Shown piece by piece: positions 1-8,306 of a stretch of DNA of 39,412 bases. Each line of letters starts with the position of its first letter. The stretch's first letter is position 1. Source of the DNA: an uncultured bacterium (GTDB taxonomy: Bacteria > Bacteroidota > Bacteroidia > Bacteroidales > Bacteroidaceae); the NCBI GenBank assembly GCA_905214625.1, contig CAJMMQ010000022.1:1-39412 (forward strand), given 5' to 3'. Under the pieces are notes generated by a model. The model saw only the letters and a list, made by a program, of their open reading frames with translations. It ran no database searches and was not told where the DNA came from. The position numbers were made by a program, and so were the translations under genes.

Positions 1-245
1 GCTTCACACTGCTCGGCCGTGGATATGCCAAAGACAACTTCAGAGTGTTCTACAAGGGGCAGAAGATTGACGGGGCAACGGCGTCGAGCTTCACACTGCT
101 CGGCCGTGGATATGCCAAAGACAACTTCAGAGTGTTCTACAAAGGCATGAAAATTGAAAATGCAGCATCGTCAAGCTTCGTCGTTCTCGACAACGGATAC
201 GCCAAAGACACTTTCAACACATATTATAAAGGAAGAAAAATATAG
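1..245 (+). CDS. DKNYY-like repeat protein, 3' end only
   Basis: The gene runs in from the left edge; codons are in frame from position 3 and end with TAG at 243-245. The visible 80 residues are three copies of a 29-residue repeat (87-bp DNA period) with the pattern F-x-LL-GRGYAKDNF-V-FYKG-KI, ending in YYKGRKI. This alternation of YAKD and YYKG resembles the DKNYY repeat family of Bacteroidetes, whose function is unknown. Copies one and two are identical over 55 bases (1-55 and 88-142), while the last copy has diverged, so the first two were probably duplicated or homogenised recently. The N-terminus, and with it any signal peptide, lies outside the window. A strong terminator follows. The family assignment is by eye. 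Confidence 0.72.
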   Translation, partial: FTLLGRGYAKDNFRVFYKGQKIDGATASSFTLLGRGYAKDNFRVFYKGMKIENAASSSFVVLDNGYAKDTFNTYYKGRKI

Positions 246-324
246 CGTAAGCCTACAGGCAAATAGCCTCTGCAACAGGACAAGCCACTGCTGACACAGA
301 TAAATGAACATATATAAAACAACT

Positions 325-360
325 GGAGCCGTTATCTGACAATAGATAACGGCTCCTTTC
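325..360 (+). terminator. Intrinsic terminator after DKNYY gene
   Basis: A perfect 13-bp stem (GGAGCCGTTATCT at 325-337 paired with 344-356) has a 6-nt loop and is followed by TTTC then CTTT. It ends the + strand gene at 245 and separates it from the minus-strand sigma/anti-sigma operon. Confidence 0.85.
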
Positions 361-464
361 CTTTACGTTAGTATGTTATGAAAAATTTGAGAGAATTGAA
401 ACTTCACAGTTTCGTTTTTTTGTTTTACTAAACATGATTTATTGAGAAAGCATCGAAATATGTC

Positions 465-941
465 TTATTTTAATACAGTGGTTGCGGCTGAGGCCTGCTT
501 CATCGAGTCGGTCTTTGCCGAGTCGCTCATTGCAACCGACGGGCCGTCCTGTGTCTTCTGCATACCTGCCACATTAGGCACAGCCTGCCCTCCGTCAGTG
601 AAAGCCACCTGCGCAACGTTGCCCAGTGTAAGGACTATAACCACGGCAGCGGCAGCCTTCAGCAAAGGCATAAAGCGCTGTCTGAGGCTTATCGTAACGG
701 CCTTTACAGGCTCCGGCTCGTTAACCATAGCCAGCATCTTGGCGTCGAAGTCAGCCCCAAGCACGTCGGTTTCCTTCTCCTCATGCTCGTAGCAGAACAA
801 GTCCTTGTATTGGCGCAGGCTTTCCGGCACGTCTTTCTGTCTGAAGAACGTGCGCAGGATGTGCTCCTCCTCGAGGCTTGTCTCGCACTTCCAGTAGCGT
901 TCCAATAGCTGTTCTATGTATTTATAGTCCATATCCATCAT
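465..941 (-). CDS. Anti-sigma-factor-like single-pass membrane protein
   Basis: This 158-residue protein has an N-terminal cytoplasmic part (about 1-92) with the pattern YIEQLLERYW-C-TSLEEE, which is common in small Bacteroidetes proteins encoded next to ECF sigma factors. One hydrophobic segment follows (about 93-114, rich in Ala, Val and Leu) and then a short Ser/Ala/Thr-rich tail of about 45 residues. The start codon lies inside the 3' end of the sigma gene (20-bp overlap), so the two are translationally linked. The likely role is to hold the partner sigma factor at the membrane and release it on a signal. No zinc-binding HxxxCxxC motif is visible, so it is not a classical ZAS-type anti-sigma factor. 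The role is inferred from context; sequence similarity to known anti-sigma proteins is weak. Confidence 0.65.
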   Translation of the reverse strand: MMDMDYKYIEQLLERYWKCETSLEEEHILRTFFRQKDVPESLRQYKDLFCYEHEEKETDVLGADFDAKMLAMVNEPEPVKAVTISLRQRFMPLLKAAAAVVIVLTLGNVAQVAFTDGGQAVPNVAGMQKTQDGPSVAMSDSAKTDSMKQASAATTVLK

Positions 942-1434
942 ATTCTTTATACTTTTGTTTAACTGTCTGGCGGGCCCTGAAGATGTTAACCTTCACTTGT
1001 TCCTCGCTCAGGCCGAGAACAGTGGCTATCTCCTTGTAGCTCTTTCCCTCGAAGTCGCGCAGCTGCATGCAGCTTCTTTGTTTCTCGGGCAGGCTGTCAA
1101 CGATGCGTTTCACCAGTTCGACACGGTCTTTCTGTATCATCCTTTCATAAGGGTCAGAAGCTGTATCGGCAGAACCCATCTCCTCGTCGCCTATCGGCTG
1201 GTTGTCGTTTCCGGCCTTTTTCAGTCTGTCGAGCGACAGGTTGCGGCATATCGTCAGGCTGAAAGCCTCTATCGAGTCGATGTCCTGCAGGCTGTCGCGC
1301 CTGTTCCAGACTTTAATCAGCGTGTCCTGTACAATGTCTTCGGCCTCCTCTTTATTGAGCGTTATGCGCAATGCAAGGCGGAAGAGCACGTTTTTCAACG
1401 GCAAAACATCGTTACGGAAACTGATATTTTTCAT
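922..1434 (-). CDS. ECF RNA polymerase sigma factor (sigma-70 family)
   Basis: This 170-residue protein has the two-domain ECF layout. Region 2 is at about residues 15-52 (NKEEAEDIVQDTLIKVW is the conserved core-binding and -10 recognition helix). Region 4 is at about 114-160 (LPEKQRSCMQLRDFEGKSYKEIA, then a helix-turn-helix with LSEEQVKVNIFRAR). The linker is short and there is no extra C-terminal domain. It directs RNA polymerase to a set of promoters that cannot be read from this window. The stop overlaps the start of the downstream membrane protein, a typical sigma/anti-sigma arrangement. A weak -7-like element (TAACTTTC on the minus strand, 1468-1475) lies 33 bp upstream of the start. 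Confidence 0.9.
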   Translation of the reverse strand: MKNISFRNDVLPLKNVLFRLALRITLNKEEAEDIVQDTLIKVWNRRDSLQDIDSIEAFSLTICRNLSLDRLKKAGNDNQPIGDEEMGSADTASDPYERMIQKDRVELVKRIVDSLPEKQRSCMQLRDFEGKSYKEIATVLGLSEEQVKVNIFRARQTVKQKYKEYDGYGL

Positions 1435-1713
1435 CTGCTCTCTAATTAAATGACGATTTGGTTGACCGAAAGTTACAAACTTGTGCGGTCTTTTTTCTGT
1501 TTTAACGTTTATTTACCATTAAGAGATTGTAACCCTCGCAGGGAAGTTTGTACCAGCCGACTTTATTGTGATGTTCAAAGCGCTGTTGCCAAAGGTGTTG
1601 CCAAGCGTGTAAGGACATGGTTATATATCTCACAAATCATCGTATGGCATTACTCAAACTTTTGCTCAGTCTCTCTCAAACCTTTCTCATTCTGCAATGC
1701 TCTCACTCGTGCC
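1435..1713. other. Intergenic region between sigma gene and argB
   Basis: This 279-bp stretch has no credible gene. Positions 1468-1475 read TAACTTTC on the minus strand, a possible -7 element for the sigma operon. I see no strong terminator for argB; the rest is AT-rich upstream sequence without clear repeats. Confidence 0.4.
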
Positions 1714-2490
1714 TTAATCTGTTATCATCGTGCCGTGGCGGCCGTCGATGGCGGTGGCAAGGGTGATGTTTACGCGCGAAACGCCGGCACTTATTGCCTC
1801 AAAGGCATTCTCAAGCTTTGGCAGCATGCCTCCGGCCACGGTGCCGTCGGCCACATATCGCTCAAAGTCGGCGCGGGTTATGAGCGGTATCACGCTGTCT
1901 TCGTCGTCGGGATTGCTGAGCACTCCTTTCTTCTCGAAGCTGAAAATAAGCGTTACGTCGTAATATCCGGCCAATGCCTTTGCAGTTTCTGCGGCTATGG
2001 TATCGGCATTGGTGTTTAGTATGTTGCCGCTGCCGTCGTGCGTCAAGGGCGCCATCACGGGCGTTATTCCGGCCTCTATGAGCGTGCGGAGCTTATGTCC
2101 GTCCACACGGTCTACGTCGCCCACAAAGCCGTAGTCAACGTCCTTTACGGGGCGTTTGTGCGAACGTATCACGTCGATGTCGGCACCTGTGAGTCCTATT
2201 GCGTCTATGCCGTTAGCCTGAAGGCGCGCAACGAGGTTCTTGTTCACCAGTCCGCCATATACCATAGTAACCACTTCGAGCATGTCTCGGTCGGTTATAC
2301 GGCGGCCGTTGACCATCTTACTCTCAATGCCGAGGCGCGCGGCAACTGCCGTGGCGCGGCGACCGCCGCCGTGAACAAGCACCTTGCGGCCCTCAATGGT
2401 ACTGAAGTCGCTCAGCAAACGGCTCAGGCGGGCCTCGTCTTCTACTACGGCTCCGCCGACTTTCACTACTGTTATTTTCTCTTTCATCAT
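1714..2490 (-). CDS. argB: Acetylglutamate kinase
   Basis: This enzyme phosphorylates N-acetyl-L-glutamate (or an N-acyl variant) with ATP, the second step of arginine biosynthesis, in the cytoplasm. It has the amino-acid-kinase fold: an N-terminal KVGGAVV phosphate-binding loop, LVHGGGRRAT (substrate and phosphate loop), NGRRITD, and NTNADTIAAETAKAL near the nucleotide site. I start at the ATG at 2490 (a second ATG follows at once), giving 258 residues with the KVGG loop near the N-terminus, as in the family. An in-frame ATG at 2523 would add 11 non-conserved residues. The gene follows speA on the same strand, but a terminator lies between them, so argB may have its own promoter or depend on read-through. 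Some Bacteroidetes use succinylated intermediates in this pathway; the substrate cannot be read by eye. Confidence 0.92.
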   Translation of the reverse strand: MMKEKITVVKVGGAVVEDEARLSRLLSDFSTIEGRKVLVHGGGRRATAVAARLGIESKMVNGRRITDRDMLEVVTMVYGGLVNKNLVARLQANGIDAIGLTGADIDVIRSHKRPVKDVDYGFVGDVDRVDGHKLRTLIEAGITPVMAPLTHDGSGNILNTNADTIAAETAKALAGYYDVTLIFSFEKKGVLSNPDDEDSVIPLITRADFERYVADGTVAGGMLPKLENAFEAISAGVSRVNITLATAIDGRHGTMITD

Positions 2491-2544
2491 ATCATTATAT
2501 AGTAACAACGCGGCCTTTGGCATCGCTGTATGCCGTCTGTACCT

Positions 2545-2584
2545 GTAATAAAAACAAGAGCCGACACCATGGCATCGGCTCTCT
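2545..2584 (-). terminator. Intrinsic terminator of the topA-aroK-speA operon
   Basis: AGAGCCGA (2557-2564) pairs with TCGGCTCT (2575-2582). Read on the minus strand, the hairpin is followed by TTGTTTTTATTA, a good U-tract. It lies just after the speA stop and before argB. Confidence 0.8.
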
Positions 2585-2595
2585 GCTCTGTTATT

Positions 2596-4488
2596 TTATT
2601 CGAGGTAAGTGTATCCGTAGAGTCCTGAGCGATAGTTAGACAGGAACTCCTTGCCTTCCTCGAGCGAAATCTTGCCCTGCTTGACGCTCTTTGTCACCCA
2701 CACTTCAAGCTGTCTTACCAGTTTCTTCGGGTTGTACCGAACGTAGTTGAGCACCTCTTCAACGGTCTCGCCGTCGAATATCTGGTCTATGTGATAGCGT
2801 CCGTCCTTAACCGTTATGTGTGCGGCGTTGGTGTCGCCGAACAGGTTGTGCATGTCGCCAAGTATCTCCTGATAGGCTCCCACGAGGAATACGCCGAGAT
2901 AATAAGGCTCGTTCTTGCGCAGGGTATGTACCGGAAGGATGTGCGAGATGTTGCGGTTGGTGACAAAGTTGGTTATCTTTCCGTCGCTGTCGCAGGTTAT
3001 GTCCTGTAGCGTTGCGCTGCGTGTGGGGCGCTCGTTGAGCCTCTGCAGCGGCACAATCGGGAACAGCTGGTCTACAGCCCAGGCATCGGGCAGCGACTGG
3101 AAGAGCGAGAAGTTGCAGAAGTATTTGTCCGCTAGAATCTTGTCGAGGTTCTTCAACTCCTCCGGCGTATGCTTCAGGCTCTTGGCCAGAGAGTTGATTT
3201 CGCGGCACACACTCCAGTACATACGCTCTATCTCGGCACGCGTCTGAAGGTCTACTATGCCGTGACTGAACAGGTCGAGGGCCTCGTCGCGTATCTGCTC
3301 TGCGTCGTGCCAGTCTTCAAGCATGGTGCGCGGATTAAGGTTGTCCCATATATCATAGAGGTCTTTTACGAGCGGATGCGATGCCTCTCCCGGCTCAAAC
3401 TCGTCGTCCATCTCGGGCAGCGAAGCCGTTTCGAGCACGTCGATTACCAGCACCGAGTGGTGAGCCGACAGCGAGCGGCCGCTCTCCGTTATGATGTTAG
3501 GATGCTGTATGCCGTTGCGGTTGGCAGCCTCAACGAAGGTATAGATACAGTCGTTGACATATTCCTGTATCGAATAGTTCACACTGCTCTCGCTGTTTGG
3601 CGAGCGTGTGCCGTCATAGTCTACGCCAAGTCCGCCTCCGCAGTCAACGAAGTCGACGTTATAGCCCATCTTGTGGAGCTGTATATAGAACTGCGAAGCC
3701 TCTCTCAGGGCTGTCTGTATGCGGCGTATCTTGGTTATCTGGCTGCCGATGTGGAAGTGTATCAGGCGCAGGCAGTCTTTCATTTCCTTCTTTTCGAGAG
3801 TCTCCAAGGCCTTTAGCAGCTCAGAACTTGTAAGTCCGAACTTGCTTGCGTCGCCTCCGCTCTCTTCCCACTTGCCGCTTCCTGATGAAGCCAGCTTTAT
3901 GCGGATGCCTAGGTTTGGCCTTACGTTGAGCTTCTTTGCGGCCTTTGCAATAATCTCAAGCTCGTTGAGTTTCTCCACCACGATGAATATGCGCTTGCCC
4001 ATTTTCTGCGCCAGCAGGGCCAGCTCTATGTAGCTCTGGTCCTTGTATCCGTTGCATATTATGAGCGAGTCGCTCTGGCATTGCACTGCGATAACGGCGT
4101 GAAGCTCGGGCTTGCTGCCGGCCTCGAGTCCGAGATTGAACTTGCGTCCGTGGCTGATAATCTCTTCAACGACGGGCTGCATCTGGTTAACCTTGATGGG
4201 ATATATGATGAAGTTTTCTCCTGTAAAGCCGTATTCGTCTGAAGCCTTCTTGAAACAGCTCCACGTCTTCTCTATTCTGTTATCAAGAATATCTGGAAAA
4301 CGCAGCAGCACGGGGGCTGTGATGTCGCGCAGCGAAAGCTCGTCCATGACGTCGTGCAGGTCAATCTGCGTGTCATCCTTGCACGGAGTGACATACACGT
4401 CGCCTTTCTCGTTAATACCAAAATAGGATGTTCCCCAACCGCTCATGTTATAGAGCTCGTTAGAATCTTCAATGGTCCATTTTTTCAT
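2596..4488 (-). CDS. speA: Biosynthetic arginine decarboxylase
   Basis: This PLP-dependent decarboxylase converts L-arginine to agmatine and CO2, the entry to polyamine synthesis. The 630-residue length fits the SpeA family. IIYPIKVNQ near residue 95 carries the PLP lysine (K99). A (beta/alpha)8 barrel follows, with HFHIGSQ, a DCGGGLGVDYDG glycine-rich phosphate-binding loop, and TESGRSLSAHH. The C-terminal beta domain contains CDSDGKITNF and LGVFLVGAYQEILGDMHNLFGD, typical of the family's second active-site half. The N-terminal GWGTSYFGINEKG stretch is also conserved, which supports this start. It is the third gene of topA-aroK-speA, 14 bp after aroK, and ends at a strong terminator. Together with argB it puts arginine synthesis and arginine use side by side. 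Confidence 0.96.
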   Translation of the reverse strand: MKKWTIEDSNELYNMSGWGTSYFGINEKGDVYVTPCKDDTQIDLHDVMDELSLRDITAPVLLRFPDILDNRIEKTWSCFKKASDEYGFTGENFIIYPIKVNQMQPVVEEIISHGRKFNLGLEAGSKPELHAVIAVQCQSDSLIICNGYKDQSYIELALLAQKMGKRIFIVVEKLNELEIIAKAAKKLNVRPNLGIRIKLASSGSGKWEESGGDASKFGLTSSELLKALETLEKKEMKDCLRLIHFHIGSQITKIRRIQTALREASQFYIQLHKMGYNVDFVDCGGGLGVDYDGTRSPNSESSVNYSIQEYVNDCIYTFVEAANRNGIQHPNIITESGRSLSAHHSVLVIDVLETASLPEMDDEFEPGEASHPLVKDLYDIWDNLNPRTMLEDWHDAEQIRDEALDLFSHGIVDLQTRAEIERMYWSVCREINSLAKSLKHTPEELKNLDKILADKYFCNFSLFQSLPDAWAVDQLFPIVPLQRLNERPTRSATLQDITCDSDGKITNFVTNRNISHILPVHTLRKNEPYYLGVFLVGAYQEILGDMHNLFGDTNAAHITVKDGRYHIDQIFDGETVEEVLNYVRYNPKKLVRQLEVWVTKSVKQGKISLEEGKEFLSNYRSGLYGYTYLE

Positions 4489-4502
4489 CTGGGCTATAAA
4501 AT

Positions 4503-5030
4503 TTAGATATTAAGCAATTTCCGCATGTTAGCTACGGATGTTTGAATTTTCTCATAATTGTCAAGCACGTTTACGTCGAGCACGTGTTTTGCCTGCATAT
4601 AATATTGTTCGCGCACGGCGAGCTGTTCTTTTATAAACGCCTGCATCTCTTCGGGTGTCTTGTTTTTCAGGAGCGGCCGCTCCACTTTTCCCATCTTGAG
4701 GTGGGCATAGAGCACTTCAGGACTGGCCTTCAGGTAAACGGTGTCGCCCTGCGTGTTCATATAAGGCATGTTGTCGTAGAAACACGGCGTGCCTCCTCCG
4801 CAGCTTATCACCACATCTTCAAACTCTGCCACCTCGTGCAGCATGTTGTGCTCAATCTTCCTGAAGCCTTCCTCGCCGCGCTCGGCAAAGAGCTGTGGCA
4901 CGGTTTTGTGCATGCGGCCCTCTATATACCAGTCGAGGTCGTAGAACTGCAGGCCCAGGTCTTTTGCCAGCACCTTGCCTATGGTGGTCTTTCCGGCCCC
5001 CATATATCCAATGATAAGGATTCTCGTCAT
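4503..5030 (-). CDS. aroK: Shikimate kinase
   Basis: This enzyme phosphorylates shikimate at the 3-hydroxyl with ATP, a step of the chorismate pathway in the cytoplasm. With the ATG at 5030 the protein has 175 residues, the normal family size. It opens with RILIIGYMGAGKTTIGK, the P-loop (G8 to T15). Further motifs are LQFYDLDWYIE (the Asp pair that binds Mg and shikimate), FRKIE (shikimate-binding Arg), CGGGTPC (Walker-B-like glycine motif) and RPLL (lid region). An upstream in-frame start at 5072 would overlap the topA end and add 14 non-conserved residues, so I reject it. The start lies 5 bp after the topA stop, so the two genes are almost certainly co-transcribed. Confidence 0.95.
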   Translation of the reverse strand: MTRILIIGYMGAGKTTIGKVLAKDLGLQFYDLDWYIEGRMHKTVPQLFAERGEEGFRKIEHNMLHEVAEFEDVVISCGGGTPCFYDNMPYMNTQGDTVYLKASPEVLYAHLKMGKVERPLLKNKTPEEMQAFIKEQLAVREQYYMQAKHVLDVNVLDNYEKIQTSVANMRKLLNI

Positions 5031-5035
5031 CGGCC

Positions 5036-7345
5036 TTATTTCTTCTTTGATGTGTTTATTATGTCCATACACTCTTCGAGCGACAGGTCAGCGGCCTTGT
5101 CGTGCAGGTTCTTCGGCAGTCGGTAGTTCTTGCCGTCGTAGGCCAGGTAAGGGCCGTAGCGGCCGTTCATCACCTCCAGCTTGGGCTCCTCGTCAAAGGC
5201 TTTGATGTGGCGCTGGGTTTCCTGCCGGCGCTTGTTCTCGATGAGCTGTATTGCCGTGTCGAGCGTTACGGTAAGCGGATTCTCGTTCTTTGGCAGCGAA
5301 ACATACTTCTTGGCGTGCATTACGTATGGGCCGAAGCGGCCGGCTCCGATGATTACGGGCGAGCCTTCGAACTCGCCGAGCGTGCGCGGCAGCTTGAAAA
5401 GCTCGAGCGCCTCGTCGAGAGTTATGGTCTCGATGCTCTTGTCTGCCGGCATCTGTGCGAAGCGCGGCTTCTCCTCATCCTCTGCCTTGCCTATCTGAAC
5501 TACGGGGCCGAAGCGGCCAATCTTCACAAACACGGGCTTGCCGCTTGCGGGGTCGGTGCCCAGCTCGCGCTCTCCTGCCTTGTGCTCCTCGCGCGTGTTC
5601 ATTGTCTGTTCTACGGTAGGCTCAAAGTCTTTGTAGAAGTTCTTAATCATGGATGTCCACTGCGACTTGCCCTCGGCAATGGTGTCAAACTGCTGTTCCA
5701 CCTTGGCCGTGAAGTTGTAGTCCATAATTGTGGGGAAATATTTAAGCAGGAAGTCGTTTACCACCATGCCGATGTCTGTCGGCAGCAGCTTGCCCTTCTC
5801 GTTGCCCACGGTCTCTGTCTTGGTCTTCTCGCTGATTACGTTGCCCTGCAGCACGTAAACAATGTATTGTCTTTCCTCGCCTTTCTTGTCGCCTTTCTGC
5901 ACATACTCTCTCTGCTGTATGGTGCTTATGGTGGGGGCGTAGGTAGACGGGCGGCCTATGCCCAGCTCTTCGAGCTTGTGCACGAGGCTTGCCTCGGTGT
6001 ATCTCAGCGGTCCCTGGCTGAAGCGCTGTGTGGCCGTAACCTCGCGGCGCTGCAGCGTCTGTCCCTCAGTCATGGGCGGCAGTATGTGCGATGTCTCCTC
6101 CTGATTGTCGTCATCGTCGAACGACTCGCGGTAAACCTTCAGGAATCCGTCGAACTTTACAACTTCTCCGTTGGCCACAAACTGCTCTTCCGTTCCGTCT
6201 ATGCTTATCGTCACGGTGGTTTTCTCTATCTGCGCGTCGGCCATCTGGCATGCTGCCGTGCGCTTCCATATCAGTTCGTAGAGACGTTTTTCCTGCTGCG
6301 TGCCTTCTATTTCGGTATTCTCCATATATGTGGGGCGTATGGCCTCGTGTGCCTCCTGTGCGCCTTTTGAGTGGGTGTGATACTGGCGCGGCTTGCTGTA
6401 TTCCTCGCCCCAGAGCTTAATTATCTCGTCCTTGCTCGAGTTGATGCAGAGCGACGAGAGGTTCACAGAGTCGGTACGCATGTATGTTATGCGTCCGTTC
6501 TCATACAGATGCTGTGCCACCATCATGGTCTGCGACACGGTGAACCCCAGTTTGCGGGCCGCCTCCTGCTGCAGGGTTGATGTGGTGAACGGTGGTGCCG
6601 GAGTGCGTTTCAGCGGTTTTTTGGTCACCGCGCTTACGGTGAATCCGGCGGTCTTGCACTTGTCGAGAAATGCCAGCACCTCGTCGTGAGTGCTGAAGCG
6701 CTTGTCGAGCTCGGCCTTCAGTTCCGACATTGAGCCGTCAGCGGCGGTTACGCCGAATATTGCGCTTACGCGGAAATAAGGCTCGCTCTTGAACGCCTGA
6801 ATCTCGCGCTCGCGCTCAACGATGAGCCTTACGGCCACGCTCTGCACGCGTCCTGCCGACAGTGCCGGCTTAACCTTGCGCCAAAGCACGGGCGACAGCT
6901 TGAAGCCCACAAGGCGGTCGAGCACGCGGCGCGCCTGCTGGGCGTTGACAAGGTTCATGTCAAGGTGGCGCGGATGCTTTATGGCCTCGAGTATGGCGGG
7001 CTTGGTTATCTCGTGGAACACAATGCGGTTGGTTTTCTCCTCGTCAAGTCCGAGCACCTCGCACAGGTGCCATGATATGGCTTCTCCCTCGCGGTCTTCA
7101 TCGGATGCCAGCCACACTTTCTCAGAGTTCTGTGCGCTGTTCTTCAGCTCGGTAACGAGTTTTTTCTTTTCCTCGGGTATTTCATAGTCGGGCTGAAGAG
7201 TGTCTATATCTATGCTGAGTTGTTTTTTCTTCAAATCGCGTATATGTCCGTAGCTTGACATAACTTTGTAGTCCTTGCCCAAAAACTTTTCTATCGTTTT
7301 GGCCTTTGCCGGACTCTCGACAATTACAAGATTTTTCTGCATCAC
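5036..7345 (-). CDS. topA: DNA topoisomerase I (type IA)
   Basis: This topoisomerase relaxes negatively supercoiled DNA by passing a strand through a transient single-strand break. The 769-residue protein starts with NLVIVESPAKAKTIEKFLG, the N-terminal toprim signature. Toprim acidic residues follow in SDEDREGEAI (about 81-90). The catalytic tyrosine is Y288 in GRITYMRTDS. Instead of Cys4 zinc fingers, the C-terminus (about 570-760) has three GRFGP/GRYGP repeats (GRFGPVVQIG, GRFGPYVMHAKKYVSL, GRYGPYLAYDGKNYRLP) of the Toprim_Crpt type, as is usual in Bacteroidetes. It is the first gene of topA-aroK-speA. A -7 element (TACATTTG on the minus strand, 7369-7376) lies about 24 bp upstream of the start. 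A 22-bp repeat array sits further upstream. Confidence 0.97.
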   Translation of the reverse strand: MMQKNLVIVESPAKAKTIEKFLGKDYKVMSSYGHIRDLKKKQLSIDIDTLQPDYEIPEEKKKLVTELKNSAQNSEKVWLASDEDREGEAISWHLCEVLGLDEEKTNRIVFHEITKPAILEAIKHPRHLDMNLVNAQQARRVLDRLVGFKLSPVLWRKVKPALSAGRVQSVAVRLIVEREREIQAFKSEPYFRVSAIFGVTAADGSMSELKAELDKRFSTHDEVLAFLDKCKTAGFTVSAVTKKPLKRTPAPPFTTSTLQQEAARKLGFTVSQTMMVAQHLYENGRITYMRTDSVNLSSLCINSSKDEIIKLWGEEYSKPRQYHTHSKGAQEAHEAIRPTYMENTEIEGTQQEKRLYELIWKRTAACQMADAQIEKTTVTISIDGTEEQFVANGEVVKFDGFLKVYRESFDDDDNQEETSHILPPMTEGQTLQRREVTATQRFSQGPLRYTEASLVHKLEELGIGRPSTYAPTISTIQQREYVQKGDKKGEERQYIVYVLQGNVISEKTKTETVGNEKGKLLPTDIGMVVNDFLLKYFPTIMDYNFTAKVEQQFDTIAEGKSQWTSMIKNFYKDFEPTVEQTMNTREEHKAGERELGTDPASGKPVFVKIGRFGPVVQIGKAEDEEKPRFAQMPADKSIETITLDEALELFKLPRTLGEFEGSPVIIGAGRFGPYVMHAKKYVSLPKNENPLTVTLDTAIQLIENKRRQETQRHIKAFDEEPKLEVMNGRYGPYLAYDGKNYRLPKNLHDKAADLSLEECMDIINTSKKK

Positions 7346-7368
7346 GGTTTATATTTTCAATTAGGGCG

Positions 7369-7376
7369 CAAATGTA
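7369..7376 (-). promoter_or_regulatory. Candidate -7 element for topA operon
   Basis: TACATTTG on the minus strand matches the Bacteroidetes consensus TAnnTTTG and leaves a leader of about 20 nt. No clear TTTG is present at the -33 spacing. Confidence 0.6.
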
Positions 7377-7562
7377 AGCAAAACTTTTTCATACACCTTA
7401 TATAATAAGCTATTTTTCTGTTTTTTTAATCTTTTACATAACTTTTAAGTATTTTACACGCATTTATATAAATTGCGGGTGATTGTTGGCAAAAAGTGAA
7501 TACGGGATTATAAAATATCCTGCTCGCTCATACATAAAAAACTATCCGCAGGCAAGCGTTTT

Positions 7563-7692
7563 GCAAAAGACGGCAAATCGCGATGCAAAAGGCGGTCTTT
7601 CATCATGCAAAAGGGCACCTTTTGGAAGCTAAAAAGCCGCCTTTTGCAACACACTGAAAGTCAATGCGTTGCAAAGGGCGGCAGCATCCGTG
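7563..7692. repeat. 22-bp dyad array, copy 1 (4 units plus flanking inverted repeat)
   Basis: Four units of exactly 22 bp start at 7563, 7585, 7607 and 7629. Each begins GCAAAA or CTAAAA; the third centres on AAAAGG-GCA-CCTTTT. The array is followed by TTGCAAC (7644-7650) paired with GTTGCAA (7668-7674) around ACTGAAAGTCAAT, and then one more degenerate GCAAAGGGCGG unit. It lies between the Nudix gene and topA, both on the minus strand, so it forms the distal upstream region of topA. The rest of the 364-bp gap (7377-7562) is AT-rich with no gene. Confidence 0.85.
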
Positions 7693-7709
7693 GGTCAGAC
7701 ATACCGATG

Positions 7710-8240
7710 TCAGCGTGCCTGTCCGTTTATTTTGAGATATTCGTAAAGTCCCTGGCGCACTGAGCGCAGGCCGAACAGCTCGGTGTGAATGTCGTCAGGG
7801 GCAACCCACATACATTCGGCCGCATCGTCCATGGCCTTCAGCTGCGACGCGTCTTCCACCTTGCATGCAAAGAACATGTCGAGCGTCTGTATGTCGAGTC
7901 CCGAATAGCGGTAGACATTGGGCAGGCTGAACAGATAGCGCGCCTCGGTAACCACCAGTCCGGTTTCCTCTTTCACCTCGCGGGCCACGCTCTCCTCTGC
8001 CGTCTCGAGCACATCGGTGAAGCCTCCGGGCAGGTCGAGCGTGCCCTTGGCAGGCTCATGCCTGCGCTTCTCAACCAGCAGCTCGCCCTTGCCGTTGGTG
8101 ATGAACGCCACCACGGCGGCCGCCGGATTCATGAAATACTCAAAGCCGCAGTTGCTGCACTTCTTGCTCTTCTGCGTGTCTTTCTCGAAATGTGAGCTGC
8201 CGCAAACGGGGCAATACTCAAACTTTTCCAATAGATTCAT
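7710..8240 (-). CDS. Nudix hydrolase with N-terminal zinc ribbon
   Basis: This 176-residue protein combines a Cys4 zinc ribbon (CPVC at residues 10-13 and CSNC at 28-31) with a Nudix domain. The Nudix box runs from G73 to about L95 and fits GX5EX7REUXEEXGU exactly (G73, E79, R87-E88, E91-E92, G94). Zinc-ribbon Nudix proteins include NudC-type NADH pyrophosphatases, but this one is shorter and lacks the NudC SQPWPFPxS signature. The substrate is therefore open: NAD-like dinucleotides, NDP-sugars or oxidised nucleotides are possible. The ATG at 8240 places the zinc ribbon at the N-terminus, as in relatives. The sialate esterase terminator lies just upstream, so the gene probably has its own promoter, which I cannot identify. 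Confidence 0.88.
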   Translation of the reverse strand: MNLLEKFEYCPVCGSSHFEKDTQKSKKCSNCGFEYFMNPAAAVVAFITNGKGELLVEKRRHEPAKGTLDLPGGFTDVLETAEESVAREVKEETGLVVTEARYLFSLPNVYRYSGLDIQTLDMFFACKVEDASQLKAMDDAAECMWVAPDDIHTELFGLRSVRQGLYEYLKINGQAR

Positions 8241-8260
8241 ATCTCTGCGTTTTATATTAA

Positions 8261-8294
8261 AAAAGCTCCACGGCTGTTTAGGGCCGTGAAGCTT
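8261..8294 (-). terminator. Intrinsic terminator of sialate O-acetylesterase gene
   Basis: Read on the minus strand, AAAGCTTCACGGC pairs with GCCGTGGAGCTTT across an 8-nt loop with one bulge or mismatch, followed by TTTAATAT. It lies between the esterase stop (8307) and the Nudix start (8240). Confidence 0.8.
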
Positions 8295-8306
8295 TATATG
8301 TAAAAA

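Noticed and set aside
5102..6370. 422-residue open frame on the + strand
   Set aside because: It is antisense to topA, whose motifs are complete; the translation lacks any family pattern and reflects GC-rich codon bias of the minus-strand gene.
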